Origin: Pseudoalteromonas sp. GCY | GTDB lineage: Bacteria > Pseudomonadota > Gammaproteobacteria > Enterobacterales > Alteromonadaceae | Direction: 5' to 3' | NCBI RefSeq assembly: GCF_016695175.1 | Contig: NZ_CP068022.1 | Location: 916,001-980,000 of the forward strand | DNA: 64,000 nt | In this document: piece by piece, positions 11,606-20,756 of the stretch | How positions within the stretch are numbered: the first letter of the stretch is position 1 | How the letters are laid out: each line of letters begins with the position of its first letter | Program-made: the position numbers and the translations under genes | The notes under the pieces: generated by a model | Database searches by the model: none | Told to the model about the DNA's origin: nothing | The model's input: only the letters and a program-made list of their open reading frames with translations

Positions 11606-12352
11606 TCAACTAAAGTAGTGCCCTAGCGAATAGAGCAATTTGTCTTTTGGCACATTTCCATGCTTTTTTCTAAACTTATCAATTACTTTTGCAGCGTAGC
11701 GATAGGTTATTCCAATATGATCTTCAATTTGCTTCATCGGTTTCCCCGAAACCAAGTATCGCATCACTTGACGCTCTGTATCGCTCATTTTTATATAATT
11801 GTCGTATAACTCGGCAACTAAGTTTGGATCTGAGAAGATTTTGCTGTTCAACGCCGAGCAAAATAATCCGATTTGTTCTTCATTTTCCTGTACCAGATGA
11901 TTAAAGTCTTTATCACTTAAATTGCTATACAAAGTAACACAAGCGTAGCCTCTGTGGTCGCACATGAGAGGGACGACAAAACCGTTATTGAGACCAAATT
12001 CGTTTTTTGCATGGGTCAAGGTAGCAACTTGTAACTCTGTGGGGTTGAAACCATGTAGGTCCCGCCACCAGTTTATTGGATCTCGATGACCGGCAAGTAT
12101 TTTAGCTACGAAGATATCTGTCTCAGGCTTAAAAATTTCATTTTCCTGATAGTACTTTAAATAATCGAGAGGGGCGTTTTCGGTGGCTAGTATGATAGGC
12201 ATTTGGTTCAAGTGTTTAACAAATTCATGGCTTGGCAAAAAACCATAAATTGCGCTATCAAATCCGATATGTGATATGGCACGATAAAAACTTGCAGTGT
12301 ATTCTGCTTGATTCGAAGCATTCAACAAATCGACTAGATCTTGATAGCGCAT
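11606..12352 (-). CDS. LuxR-family regulator with autoinducer-binding-type domain
   Basis: 248 residues. The first about 170 match the autoinducer-binding fold (HIGFDSAIYGFLP, INWWRDLHGFNPTELQ, NGFVVPLMCDHRGYACVTLYS). A divergent LuxR-type HTH fills the end (MSDTERQVMRYLVSGKPMKQ then IGITYRYAAKVIDKFRKKHG). The start at 12352 has AGGAAA before it. It lies 10 bp downstream of the fusion gene at 12363-13601, so they form an operon and probably a receptor-synthase pair. No LuxI gene is present in the window. Confidence 0.8.
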   Translation of the reverse strand: MRYQDLVDLLNASNQAEYTASFYRAISHIGFDSAIYGFLPSHEFVKHLNQMPIILATENAPLDYLKYYQENEIFKPETDIFVAKILAGHRDPINWWRDLHGFNPTELQVATLTHAKNEFGLNNGFVVPLMCDHRGYACVTLYSNLSDKDFNHLVQENEEQIGLFCSALNSKIFSDPNLVAELYDNYIKMSDTERQVMRYLVSGKPMKQIEDHIGITYRYAAKVIDKFRKKHGNVPKDKLLYSLGHYFS

Positions 12353-12362
12353 TTTTATTTTC

Positions 12363-13601
12363 CTACTTTTTAGCTACGATTAAATTCATTGCACCATGAA
12401 AGTGAGTGCAGTCTCGGTTTGTTACAGACAGTCCAGCTTGTTCTAGCCAACCTTCAATTTTATCTAAAGTATAAAACGAATGTTGGTATTGTGTGACAAA
12501 TTGTAAATTCAATCTCTTAAAGTCTGCAACAGCAGGATTGCCACTAAATTGCGATTCATACAGCTCAATCATCATTTCCATGTGAGATTTTGTCATGTTT
12601 TCATTGGGGTTTGCGATAATTAACAGGCCACCCGGAGCAAGTAAGTTATAGCAGTGTTTAAAAACTAAAGAAGGATTATCCATCGCATAAACACTGTTTA
12701 TTAATGTAATCACGTCGTATTGATGTGTATTTACAAATTCTTCGAGTTGCACATGAAATGCTTGAAACCGCTGTGGTTCTTTAAGTCTCTGCAGATTGGC
12801 GTTGGCTTTTTGCACCATATCAAGAGATGTATCGACGCCGTGATAAGTAGAAACCTCACCATTAACAAAAGCGGCTAAGTTTCCATTTCCACATCCAGCA
12901 TCCAGTACAACTCCTGACAACAGCGGAGCAATTGTATTATAAAGTTCAACCTGTGGTGGAGTAATAATAGAGTCAAATGCACTACTATATTCATCCCAAT
13001 GAGATTTATTCATAATTTCCCTTTTAATTATACTATCACTCTTATTAAAGCAAGATGATAAGTTTCGATTTAGGAAGCGAAGGCCCCTTTGCTTTATTTC
13101 TTTCGTTTCAACAACTAGAGCAGATATTTTTCTATCAACCCCAATATCATAGTTGCAATCACTTTTAATCAGTATAGCGTTAAATAACTTTTTATAAAAA
13201 TCAACATTCCCTCTCAGGATAAAAAACAACCGCTCATAACCCATCTGTTGTGCTTTATCTAATAACAGGCCATAAACGACTCTGGTAATTGCGACATCTT
13301 TACTCGATATACTAAGCTGGCCTACAACTGCATCCTTTTTAGGGTCAAAGTCATCGCTTAATGATGCCCTTACTTCTTTCCAAACATCTTCATCTTCATA
13401 CGCACTGCTCAGTCCAAAAGTAGCTATTGGATTATGTGGAACTTGGCTTATATCACTAAGTAGGTATAGAGAAATACCTTTACCTAAGATTTTATCTTTA
13501 GTAACTCTGATAGCTGGAAAGTTTTCCACATAGTTTTCTTTCAACGTTTTAACTGCGACATCAATATTATTTAAATTACACGCTTCTATTTTAAAAGACA
13601 T
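12363..13601 (-). CDS. Fusion: GNAT/autoinducer-synthase-like domain plus SAM-dependent methyltransferase
   Basis: 412 residues. The N-terminal about 180 look like an acyltransferase fold (VVGQLSISSKDVAITRVVYG, then LLLDKAQQMGYERLFFIL and FYKKLFNAI), reminiscent of LuxI/FeeM-type synthases, though no full LuxI signature is present. The C-terminal half is a class I methyltransferase: VVLDAGCGNGNLAAF is motif I, then YHGVDTSLDMVQKA and LAPGGLLIIANP. AGAGGAA precedes the ATG. With the LuxR gene 10 bp downstream, a small-molecule signal made by acyl transfer and methylation is a reasonable but unproven idea. Confidence 0.6.
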   Translation of the reverse strand: MSFKIEACNLNNIDVAVKTLKENYVENFPAIRVTKDKILGKGISLYLLSDISQVPHNPIATFGLSSAYEDEDVWKEVRASLSDDFDPKKDAVVGQLSISSKDVAITRVVYGLLLDKAQQMGYERLFFILRGNVDFYKKLFNAILIKSDCNYDIGVDRKISALVVETKEIKQRGLRFLNRNLSSCFNKSDSIIKREIMNKSHWDEYSSAFDSIITPPQVELYNTIAPLLSGVVLDAGCGNGNLAAFVNGEVSTYHGVDTSLDMVQKANANLQRLKEPQRFQAFHVQLEEFVNTHQYDVITLINSVYAMDNPSLVFKHCYNLLAPGGLLIIANPNENMTKSHMEMMIELYESQFSGNPAVADFKRLNLQFVTQYQHSFYTLDKIEGWLEQAGLSVTNRDCTHFHGAMNLIVAKK

Positions 13602-13829
13602 AGTAAATTCCTCTCATTCTGTTTTTAAAGGAGAGGTAAAATCTGTCTGCAGCCAGAGTTCACCTTACATCAGGCGTTTGCTTGTTTGCCCGATAGACAT
13701 AAGGTTAAGGCGATAATGGCAGATGCCAGAGGCCGATATTTGGAAAATTCACAAACCAATAAGCTATTTAATATCAATTAGTTAATGGATTAGGAAAGAA
13801 ATAGGAAATAGATTGGAAGTAAAGAAAGA

Positions 13830-13843
13830 TGCTACTTGTAGCA
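13830..13843. promoter_or_regulatory. Possible LuxR-type operator dyad
   Basis: TGCTACTTGTAGCA is a perfect 6-2-6 palindrome 229 bp before the start of the GNAT-methyltransferase gene. LuxR proteins bind dyads of similar length, but the sequence is not the classic lux box and the distance is large. Candidate only. Confidence 0.3.
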
Positions 13844-14090
13844 CTTGATATAAAAGGATCTCAAATTAGCTCTGTATTTTTACAAACGTCAGTTACAGAC
13901 AACCCTCTGCCAGCTCTTTAGTCAGCAATCGTTTTGTTTGAAAGTTTTACAGGTAAATATTGTAGTTCGATGTAATGGTTGAACTTAAACACCGTAAACC
14001 AAAGACTCGCAGTATTTGAGGGTGCTTCAATGAGCTATTGCTAACTCATCGAATAATGAACAAAAGTTCTCTCGATTTTCACTTCTGTTG

Positions 14091-14127
14091 ATGGGGAGTA
14101 TGCAGCAGCGCTGAGTGCGCTGCCCAT
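14091..14127 (-). terminator. Possible hairpin terminator of the six-gene cluster
   Basis: ATGGG (14091-14095) pairs with CCCAT (14123-14127), enclosing AGCGC/GCGCT and GCAG/CTGC. It lies about 40 bp after the last gene of the minus-strand cluster. No clear T-tract, so strength is uncertain. Confidence 0.35.
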
Positions 14128-14168
14128 TGGCTTAGTTGAAAGTTAGCCCAATAAATAAGCAACTCAGA

Positions 14169-15155
14169 TTAGATAACACTACCATTGTTATTTGCTTTCA
14201 CTTCAAGCTTTACTACCTCACCTAACTCCTCGAGCCACTTAGGCGAGTTAGAAACTCTGGAACTCAAGTAGTCAAGTAACTGAGCTTTCATCACAGTTGT
14301 TGCTTCATATTGAGTATGAAACTGTTGTTTTTTCAGCGCTTCAAGGTGGGAATCCAATGCATTTCTCAAAACATTAGGGTCCAAATCTAAAGCGTCATTA
14401 AAAAGAACAATGTATTTTTCTCTCGCTCTTTGAATATTATCTTGAGTATTACGGTAATTCTTGACCAAGTTCGCCTTTGGATTTTCTTTGGTTGACAGAT
14501 AGTTACCAAGGATCTCAAGCTGTTTCAAATCATTCGAAAGGTCCGCTGCAAGAGCTGAAAGGTTACTTACCAAAAGGCTGCTTTTTTCCACTAAGTCTTT
14601 GTTTACTCCAGCTTCGACAATCATCACGATATGTGACGGCTGCCCTTTCACATTTTTCAGCTTAATGTAAAACATTTCATTGTTTTCATAGACATCGGAG
14701 TCAGGAATAATAGGAATATTTATTGATTTTTGCACTTCACCAGGCTGGAACTGTAAAGCAATATCAAGGGCTCGATAGTCCTCAGCTGCTTTTGCAGTAC
14801 CATCTTCTGTTATCAACTCTATCTGTTGTACTAAATCAATGCCTGTTGTTCGATGAAGAGTAACTTCCACAACGGCATTAGACTCTTGAACTTCAGTCTT
14901 CACACCAGAAAAAGTAATATTTTCATATTCTTTAGGAAAAAAATATGGATAAGATAGCGCTGCCAATGTTGATAAACAAAGTACCCAACTAAAGGAAGTG
15001 ACAAACGAAAAATGCCAACGCGCAAACAGTAATGGCTGAGCACAAACACTACACTTGTTGGCATATGATTTAGTAAATAACTTATGCGCCCGAGCATTGC
15101 TGCAGTGTTCTATATTGTTGCAATAATATTGTGCTTTTATTGGTTTAATCGACAT
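14169..15155 (-). CDS. Membrane protein with zinc ribbon and Calx-beta domain
   Basis: 328 residues. Cysteines at 12, 18, 35 and 38 form a putative N-terminal zinc ribbon. A transmembrane segment (about 48-72, SFVTSFSWVLCLSTLAALSY) follows. Residues about 75-180 fit a Calx-beta domain (VEVTLHRTTG, EDGTAKAAEDYRALDI, LQFQPGEVQKSINIPIIPDS). The rest is helical (DLKQLEILGNYLSTKE). Topology would place the ribbon inside and the Calx-beta domain in the periplasm. Last gene of the minus-strand cluster, 9 bp after the lipoprotein gene. Function unknown. Confidence 0.65.
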   Translation of the reverse strand: MSIKPIKAQYYCNNIEHCSNARAHKLFTKSYANKCSVCAQPLLFARWHFSFVTSFSWVLCLSTLAALSYPYFFPKEYENITFSGVKTEVQESNAVVEVTLHRTTGIDLVQQIELITEDGTAKAAEDYRALDIALQFQPGEVQKSINIPIIPDSDVYENNEMFYIKLKNVKGQPSHIVMIVEAGVNKDLVEKSSLLVSNLSALAADLSNDLKQLEILGNYLSTKENPKANLVKNYRNTQDNIQRAREKYIVLFNDALDLDPNVLRNALDSHLEALKKQQFHTQYEATTVMKAQLLDYLSSRVSNSPKWLEELGEVVKLEVKANNNGSVI

Positions 15156-15164
15156 CTACATTAC

Positions 15165-15653
15165 TCAAAGTATCATATCTATTTCTTGTGCTAGTGATTC
15201 AAGCTCACTCTCTAGCTGGTTTAGCATTTGCTGTTGTCGTGATTCGCTTGCCGCTTCCTGAAATTGTCTCAATACCTCCTCTCGACTCAGGCCGAGCCAT
15301 GGGTAACGTGTTTTCAGCTGGCTAATTTTTGTCTGATTAATATGCTCAAGACCTTTGTATGTTTCTATCTTATCCAGCAACGCATCATGGCTTGCAATTA
15401 AAGCGTTTAACTTCTCACTTTGTATTACTATCAACTGTGTTAGTTGTACCTTGTCACTTTCAAGCTCTTGATTTTCTTCCTCAATCGCATTCATTTGAGC
15501 TTCGATATCCACTACTCTTCGGTTTAGCTGTGCCTGTCGTTGCTTTGCTTTTTCTTCGCTCCATCCATACAACCCACCAGTTGTCGGATCACCTGTCGTC
15601 TTACAACCTGATAGCAAAGACAAAAACAAGCAATATATAACCCGCTTCAGCAT
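15165..15653 (-). CDS. Coiled-coil lipoprotein
   Basis: 162 residues. A signal sequence with LLSGC lipobox (MLKRVIYCLFLSLLSGCKTT) is followed by an almost entirely coiled-coil body (IEAQMNAIEEENQELESDK, then LESELESLAQEIDMIL). The start meets the end of the neighbouring lipoprotein gene at 15653. Both are probably outer- or inner-membrane-anchored periplasmic rods. Function unknown. Confidence 0.65.
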   Translation of the reverse strand: MLKRVIYCLFLSLLSGCKTTGDPTTGGLYGWSEEKAKQRQAQLNRRVVDIEAQMNAIEEENQELESDKVQLTQLIVIQSEKLNALIASHDALLDKIETYKGLEHINQTKISQLKTRYPWLGLSREEVLRQFQEAASESRQQQMLNQLESELESLAQEIDMIL

Positions 15654-16291
15654 TAATATAATTTCCGTCTATCTAATGAAGCTAGCTGGGCTTGCATGAC
15701 TTCTAGCTCGTTCTTTTCAGCAAGAAGTTGTTGAATAACCGTTTCACTATGTGAGGCTAATTGCACAGAAACGGTTTCTCTTTCTTGTGCCAGCACGTCC
15801 TTTTGGTACTGAATTTCTTCAGTCAATATCTCGACTAACTTAGCTGACTTGGAAACCGCTTTAGACAGACTATCTTTTTGCGTTTCTAAGCTACTATACT
15901 CAGCACTGCGTTTTTGAGACTCTGCCTCAATGCTTTCTAACTGCGCGGTATAACCTTCTATTTCCAAATGAATTTTTTCTCTTTCATTTTTTGCTGCGAT
16001 AAGTTTCTCTTGTGCCCCTTTAATCACATCTTGCATATATAACTCAGTATTAGCGTAATCCTGCTTCTTCTTAACCACACTCTTGGCATAAAGATCACCG
16101 GCAACAGCACCAATCAATGCACCAATCATAGCGGCTTGCTTATTGTCACCTAACACCAAACCAAGCGCACCACCAATGAGTGCACCTGTCGATGCTCCCT
16201 CAGCTCGAGTTTTAGTGTCGTCAGTCATTGCACACCCGGATAGCAAAGCTGTCATGATTGAAGCAGCAACAAGGTTTTTTCTACTTTTCAT
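15653..16291 (-). CDS. Glycine-zipper lipoprotein with coiled coil
   Basis: About 212 residues from MKSRKNLVAASIMTALLSGC, chosen because the signal and lipobox begin here, not at the longer frame from 16330. After the lipobox comes a glycine-zipper stretch (GASTGALIGGALGLVLGDN, GALIGAVAGDLY), which often inserts in membranes, then long coiled coil. Its start overlaps the end of the large gene at 16281 by 11 bp. Probably assembles at the envelope with the next lipoprotein. Function unknown. Confidence 0.7.
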   Translation of the reverse strand: MKSRKNLVAASIMTALLSGCAMTDDTKTRAEGASTGALIGGALGLVLGDNKQAAMIGALIGAVAGDLYAKSVVKKKQDYANTELYMQDVIKGAQEKLIAAKNEREKIHLEIEGYTAQLESIEAESQKRSAEYSSLETQKDSLSKAVSKSAKLVEILTEEIQYQKDVLAQERETVSVQLASHSETVIQQLLAEKNELEVMQAQLASLDRRKLY

Positions 16292-18416
16292 CGTTCGTTT
16301 CCCACTGGTTATTGGATTTAGTAAGTACATCAGCTAATTCTTCGATATCGCTCGAGGCATGGCTGTTAGGGGCTGGCAGTAGCTCTTCTATGGTCGACTC
16401 TTTAGTATTTAAATGACGGTAATCATTTTCGATACGCTCTTTTTCGTCTAGTAAGTCCTCAAAATCATCGCTGTCGCGCAGGAAACTCAATCTTCTTTCT
16501 GTAACTTCGTCCGCAAGCTTTTGCTTTTCGTCTTTGCTTTGTTTTAAATCAACTAAACGCTGCTCTAAACGCATACTATCGACATCGGCAATTGATTTGA
16601 GCTTACGATCTCGACTATCAAGCTGCGCTTGGATCAGGCTTTCGTCTTTAATTTCTAGTCTTTCAATCAGTAGATCCATTCCTCGGCTGCGCCTCAACAG
16701 AGCCGATACCTCACAGAGCAATTCATCTTGTAACTTTGCGTTATACTCGCGTTTATTCACCCAAAGCGTAATGGAAGGGATAAGTAATGTTGATGCCTTG
16801 AAAAGCCTAATAACTTCCTGTTTTATATCTTCTAGTTCATTCTCAATCGCCAATTTTTTACAGACTCTATCGTCATTCCCTTTAAGGGCGGTGTTGGTAT
16901 GACGCTCAGGAGAATCAATTCGGTAACCAAAATCCCATTTTTCAAACGTTTCCCAACTATGTTCACCACCGGCGTCACTGACGACTAGACCGAGCACTTC
17001 AAATGCACCACTGAATGAATACTCGGCACCAATCCCGTCTTGTCCACCAAAAAAATGCTTAAATTGGATTGGTATTTTTTTACCTCTTAGCTCTTCAAGC
17101 CTCATGGCATCTTCAGATTCAACTGCCATAAGTGACTTAATACTTACCACCAAGCCATGTTGTTCACTTAATAGTTTGCCAATTTCATCTTCAAGTTGAG
17201 GCCGGATTAATTCTTCAAACTGACTTAATGCTTTGTAATGATTAAACTTGTCATTCAACATCACTTCTTTGCAAATGTCGTGTACTAATACTTTTATTCT
17301 GTCGAGAATTTGCGCTTGCGTTATTGCTAACAAATCAATCTGATTGTCGTTTTCACTACTTGCAAATAAGTGACGGTATTTCTCAAACTCTCCTTCTTTC
17401 GCCTTAACTTCCATGCGAATATTTAACCGTACACGGCTACCAAACATCCCCGTTTTAAATGCGCCATCTTCTTTATCAAACGTGAGCATCAACCCATTTA
17501 ATAACCTCAGCGGAGCAATGTTTGGTAATGTATGAAATGAATTAAGTTCATAACCAATCGCAGTAGCTTGTTGCTTAACACTATTTTTAACCTGATCGGA
17601 GATAGAGACGTCTTGACTCGTTGCCGTTTTGAAGTTGCTCAGCAGATCCATTTCAGATTTGCCCAAAATATGCTGACGGATTGCTCTCTCAATACCCGCC
17701 TTCATGTGTGCTACCACCCCCTCGATATCGCTAATTTCAGACTTGCGATAGGCTTGATAGTTATTCAATGTCATTTGACATTCGGACGTTACTTCTAAGC
17801 CCGTTTCTTTTATCTTGGTACTATATTTAAATTCGGCATATCGCTCTGGTGCATTACGCAACGTAAAGCCAATATTAAAATCCATTCCTTTTAATTCTTG
17901 CTGCATTTGCTCGCACACCGAAGTGTTTAATTCACTGCTTTCTCCACGCTGTAGCTCTTGCTGATAAAACTCATCCAATAAGTTGCTATTTTGTGAGTCC
18001 AAGCATTTCTTATACATTTTCGACATGCAGTGATGCAGGTGCTTATCTATTAAATTAAATAATCCTTTTTCCGGCGTGCCCGACATACTCAAGATTTCGA
18101 CTAACTTATGTGCTTCAGTTTGATCTGTAATTTTAAGCTGAAAGGTAGCGTAAAACTCTAGTGCAATCTCACTTGCACCTTCATGCCATTCAAATGGAAT
18201 TTTGCTAATGACGATTGGTTTTGTATGAGATTTAACAAAGAAATATTCATAATGTTTCTTATTAAATAAATCAGATAGCAAACCTTGCTTGGTTACGATT
18301 TGGTTGGTTTTCTTATTCCAAGTGACAACAAATCCTTCTCCATGAACTCTCGGATTGTGAAAGTTAGTATCGACTTTTCTGATTAAGTTGCTCAAATTAG
18401 AGATGCTTTCATGCAT
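16281..18416 (-). CDS. Large uncharacterised protein, possibly SPFH/band-7-like
   Basis: 711 residues with no signal peptide or membrane segment. Residues about 60-330 (EIALEFYATFQLKITDQTEA, then FKYSTKIKETGLEVTSECQM and the helical GVVAHMKAGIERAIRQHILG) have an SPFH/band-7 feel: alternating beta sheet then helices. The middle repeats a similar beta-helix pattern. The C-terminal 130 residues are charged coiled coil (LEQRLVDLKQSKDEKQKLAD). It overlaps the upstream 733-residue gene by 8 bp and the downstream lipoprotein gene by 11 bp, so the three are one transcript. The SPFH link is weak; no enzyme motif seen. Confidence 0.6.
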   Translation of the reverse strand: MHESISNLSNLIRKVDTNFHNPRVHGEGFVVTWNKKTNQIVTKQGLLSDLFNKKHYEYFFVKSHTKPIVISKIPFEWHEGASEIALEFYATFQLKITDQTEAHKLVEILSMSGTPEKGLFNLIDKHLHHCMSKMYKKCLDSQNSNLLDEFYQQELQRGESSELNTSVCEQMQQELKGMDFNIGFTLRNAPERYAEFKYSTKIKETGLEVTSECQMTLNNYQAYRKSEISDIEGVVAHMKAGIERAIRQHILGKSEMDLLSNFKTATSQDVSISDQVKNSVKQQATAIGYELNSFHTLPNIAPLRLLNGLMLTFDKEDGAFKTGMFGSRVRLNIRMEVKAKEGEFEKYRHLFASSENDNQIDLLAITQAQILDRIKVLVHDICKEVMLNDKFNHYKALSQFEELIRPQLEDEIGKLLSEQHGLVVSIKSLMAVESEDAMRLEELRGKKIPIQFKHFFGGQDGIGAEYSFSGAFEVLGLVVSDAGGEHSWETFEKWDFGYRIDSPERHTNTALKGNDDRVCKKLAIENELEDIKQEVIRLFKASTLLIPSITLWVNKREYNAKLQDELLCEVSALLRRSRGMDLLIERLEIKDESLIQAQLDSRDRKLKSIADVDSMRLEQRLVDLKQSKDEKQKLADEVTERRLSFLRDSDDFEDLLDEKERIENDYRHLNTKESTIEELLPAPNSHASSDIEELADVLTKSNNQWETNDEK

Positions 18417-20610
18417 GGTAGGATTCTCTTCTAGGTTTTTTAAATTGTTTAATAGCTTCGCTTAACACGCCTTTTTTTAGCTTTAGTAGCATCCTCAACT
18501 CTTTATCTGATCTACAATTTCTGTACTGCTCTACCGCCTTATCTCGCTGAATTCTTAAATCTGCTTTAATTTGCTCGTACTGTTTTCTGGTGCAAGCAAT
18601 GGCAAACAATTGATTCAATCGTTTGAATTTTTCATTTAACTCCGTAAGCATCATGTCGTAATGCTCATATTCGCTTTCATCGGTGATATATTGCGCTTGG
18701 AGCAGCGTTTGCTTTATATAAATTGATGTGGTTAAAAATGCTGTGATGTTTCTCTTCTTTAGACTTTCGCTCAAACTTGGCATCGCGAGCAATTGGTAAA
18801 TTAACTCTTCCGCCCCCTCTTCAAACATTAACGTAATCAAGTAGGAGGTAGCCTTATCATCAACTTGGTTATTTCCCTCTAACACACGATGCATAAGACT
18901 AAAAACAAAAAGTCTCACAATCATTAAAGTTAAAACACACTTCTCACTATCGGAAGGTATACTTTTTAGTATTTTTAATAAGTGAAAGGAGTCGCTATAT
19001 AAATACCCTGAAAAATAGTAGCGAAGCAGCGCAAAGCTAGGACATTTCTTACTCTTATCCAACCCAAGCTCATAGCTTTTAGAAAATATATACTCTAATG
19101 ACAAAACTTCAGACTCACTTTCAAATTCAATTGAATAGGCTAGAGTATTAAACAAAAAATAGAGGTGATTTTTGAAATCACACACCATCTCTTTAAGCTT
19201 ATTTTCATAGGTTGATTTAAATACTGGCACCCAGTTGTCAATATGAATTTCTAAGTCTGAAATAGATATTAAATCTTTCTCTTTCTTTTCCACTTGCCCT
19301 AGTAGTTGATAAATAAATTCATCGATGGCTATTTTGAATCTATCTTGATAAGAGAGCGCCCTAACAAATGAGATAAAATGAATTATTTTTGAATTTGGAC
19401 ACTGACGATAACGTTCAAATAATTTTAATAGGTAGTCACTGTCAATAGTAATTACCCCGACTTCAGAAAGCTTTAAGTAGAAGTAGGCGAGGTCTGAAAA
19501 AAGTGCATCTATGTCAATGAGTTTATTTGTTATATCCTGATCAAAAATGACTTCCTCAATAATTGGCGAGAGTACAGCTAGTTGGAATGGATTGTTTGTA
19601 AGCAACTTTTCTCGATATACGCTTGCCTGCTTAATCGAACTTAGCCTGATACAACAAATACCTAAGCCCGACGGTGATGTGAGCTCAAGCCCAGCTAATT
19701 TTAAAAACGCATCAGGATCTTGCTGCCAACGAGCATAAGCATGAGTTAACGCTTCGACTCCTTCTCCTATTTCTTTAGCTTGTTTTAATTTATGGTCAAA
19801 TGCCTTAGCAATTGCATTTTGAAACAACACCAGTGGCATATTGTTAAACCAACAAGTTAGTGTAATAACTAAACAGTCCAACCAGTCGTCGTTATCTAGT
19901 GCTGCCACAGGTAATGGGTCATGTGTAAAGTGAACTGCAGGCTGCCAATAACCAAGCATAGAACTTACAGAGTTGAAACGCAGGTATTCCTGGATCCTTC
20001 TAGGACAGTCACTATCGCCTTTACTATCCAATACCATAAGCAGCGTTGCCTTACGTGCTTTTAGTTTAGACGTCAGTGCATTTAGATTTTCACGGGTTTC
20101 GATAAAGCGCTCGAAACTTTCTAGGTCTTCTATTGGTTGCCTAATAACATAAGCGTGTTGACTTTCTACGTAAGGAAATCTTGCTTCTAAATACTCAGTC
20201 ATTCGACATGAATTGTGACGTATGTAGTAAGATGATATGTCGGTGTGCTGTAAAGCAGCAGCGATAGCCTCTGAGAGATAAAAGGCATTCTCGTTATTTT
20301 TTTCAATAATCAGCCAGTTGTGACAAACGAGGAAGTTGTTAAGTTCGGCTAACTTGATGTCATCTAAAATGACCTCATTACTCGCAATTTTTGGAAACGT
20401 TCTTAACTGAAGTGCTTCATACTTCAGTGGTTTCTTATCAGCGTTTGAAAAATAGTTATTGACCTGAACATCTCTGTTCCCTTGGATCACAGCTTCTTCA
20501 AACGTACTACTGTCAAATTGGCTCAGTTGCTGAGGAATATCATTCTCATATGCATTGGTTTCGATGTCAATGCTTGAACCAGCTTCTGCTTCCTTTGGAT
20601 CAGCACTCAT
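18409..20610 (-). CDS. Large uncharacterised protein with N-terminal GNRD motif and degenerate NTPase-like region
   Basis: 733 residues. Near residues 42-52 it carries VIQGNRDVQVNNYF, echoing TGNRDITLNFG at the C-terminus of the HTH protein at 20757. Residues about 90-115 (FLVCHNWLIIEKNNENAFYL then SEAIAAALQ) occupy the place of a P-loop, and ATLLMVLDS resembles Walker B, but the Gly-Lys-Thr residues are missing. The remainder is helical, like the arms of STAND proteins. The shared motif suggests homotypic contact between the two proteins. No known family assigned. Confidence 0.55.
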   Translation of the reverse strand: MSADPKEAEAGSSIDIETNAYENDIPQQLSQFDSSTFEEAVIQGNRDVQVNNYFSNADKKPLKYEALQLRTFPKIASNEVILDDIKLAELNNFLVCHNWLIIEKNNENAFYLSEAIAAALQHTDISSYYIRHNSCRMTEYLEARFPYVESQHAYVIRQPIEDLESFERFIETRENLNALTSKLKARKATLLMVLDSKGDSDCPRRIQEYLRFNSVSSMLGYWQPAVHFTHDPLPVAALDNDDWLDCLVITLTCWFNNMPLVLFQNAIAKAFDHKLKQAKEIGEGVEALTHAYARWQQDPDAFLKLAGLELTSPSGLGICCIRLSSIKQASVYREKLLTNNPFQLAVLSPIIEEVIFDQDITNKLIDIDALFSDLAYFYLKLSEVGVITIDSDYLLKLFERYRQCPNSKIIHFISFVRALSYQDRFKIAIDEFIYQLLGQVEKKEKDLISISDLEIHIDNWVPVFKSTYENKLKEMVCDFKNHLYFLFNTLAYSIEFESESEVLSLEYIFSKSYELGLDKSKKCPSFALLRYYFSGYLYSDSFHLLKILKSIPSDSEKCVLTLMIVRLFVFSLMHRVLEGNNQVDDKATSYLITLMFEEGAEELIYQLLAMPSLSESLKKRNITAFLTTSIYIKQTLLQAQYITDESEYEHYDMMLTELNEKFKRLNQLFAIACTRKQYEQIKADLRIQRDKAVEQYRNCRSDKELRMLLKLKKGVLSEAIKQFKKPRRESYHA

Positions 20611-20756
20611 ATAAAATCACTTTTAATTTTTTAAAAATGGGAGCAATTAGGCCTTAAGAGCTTCAAATAGCGAGCACTTCGCTATAGAGATACAAGCTTC
20701 TTAACTAGCTTAGATTTACAGGGTCAAACCACCCCTTACGGAATTTAAGGTTACCT

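Larger units (their letters stand above)
13602..14168. other. Intergenic region upstream of the fusion gene
   Basis: About 570 bp with no gene. It contains a perfect dyad TGCTAC-TT-GTAGCA (13830-13843) that could be a LuxR operator, and the hairpin at 14091-14127. Otherwise nothing recognised. Confidence 0.5.

Noticed and set aside
12353..13601. Calling the fusion protein a LuxI AHL synthase
   Set aside because: The LuxI residues (RxxxF...W and ExxRxxxD) are not clearly present; only a general acyltransferase-like fold is suggested.
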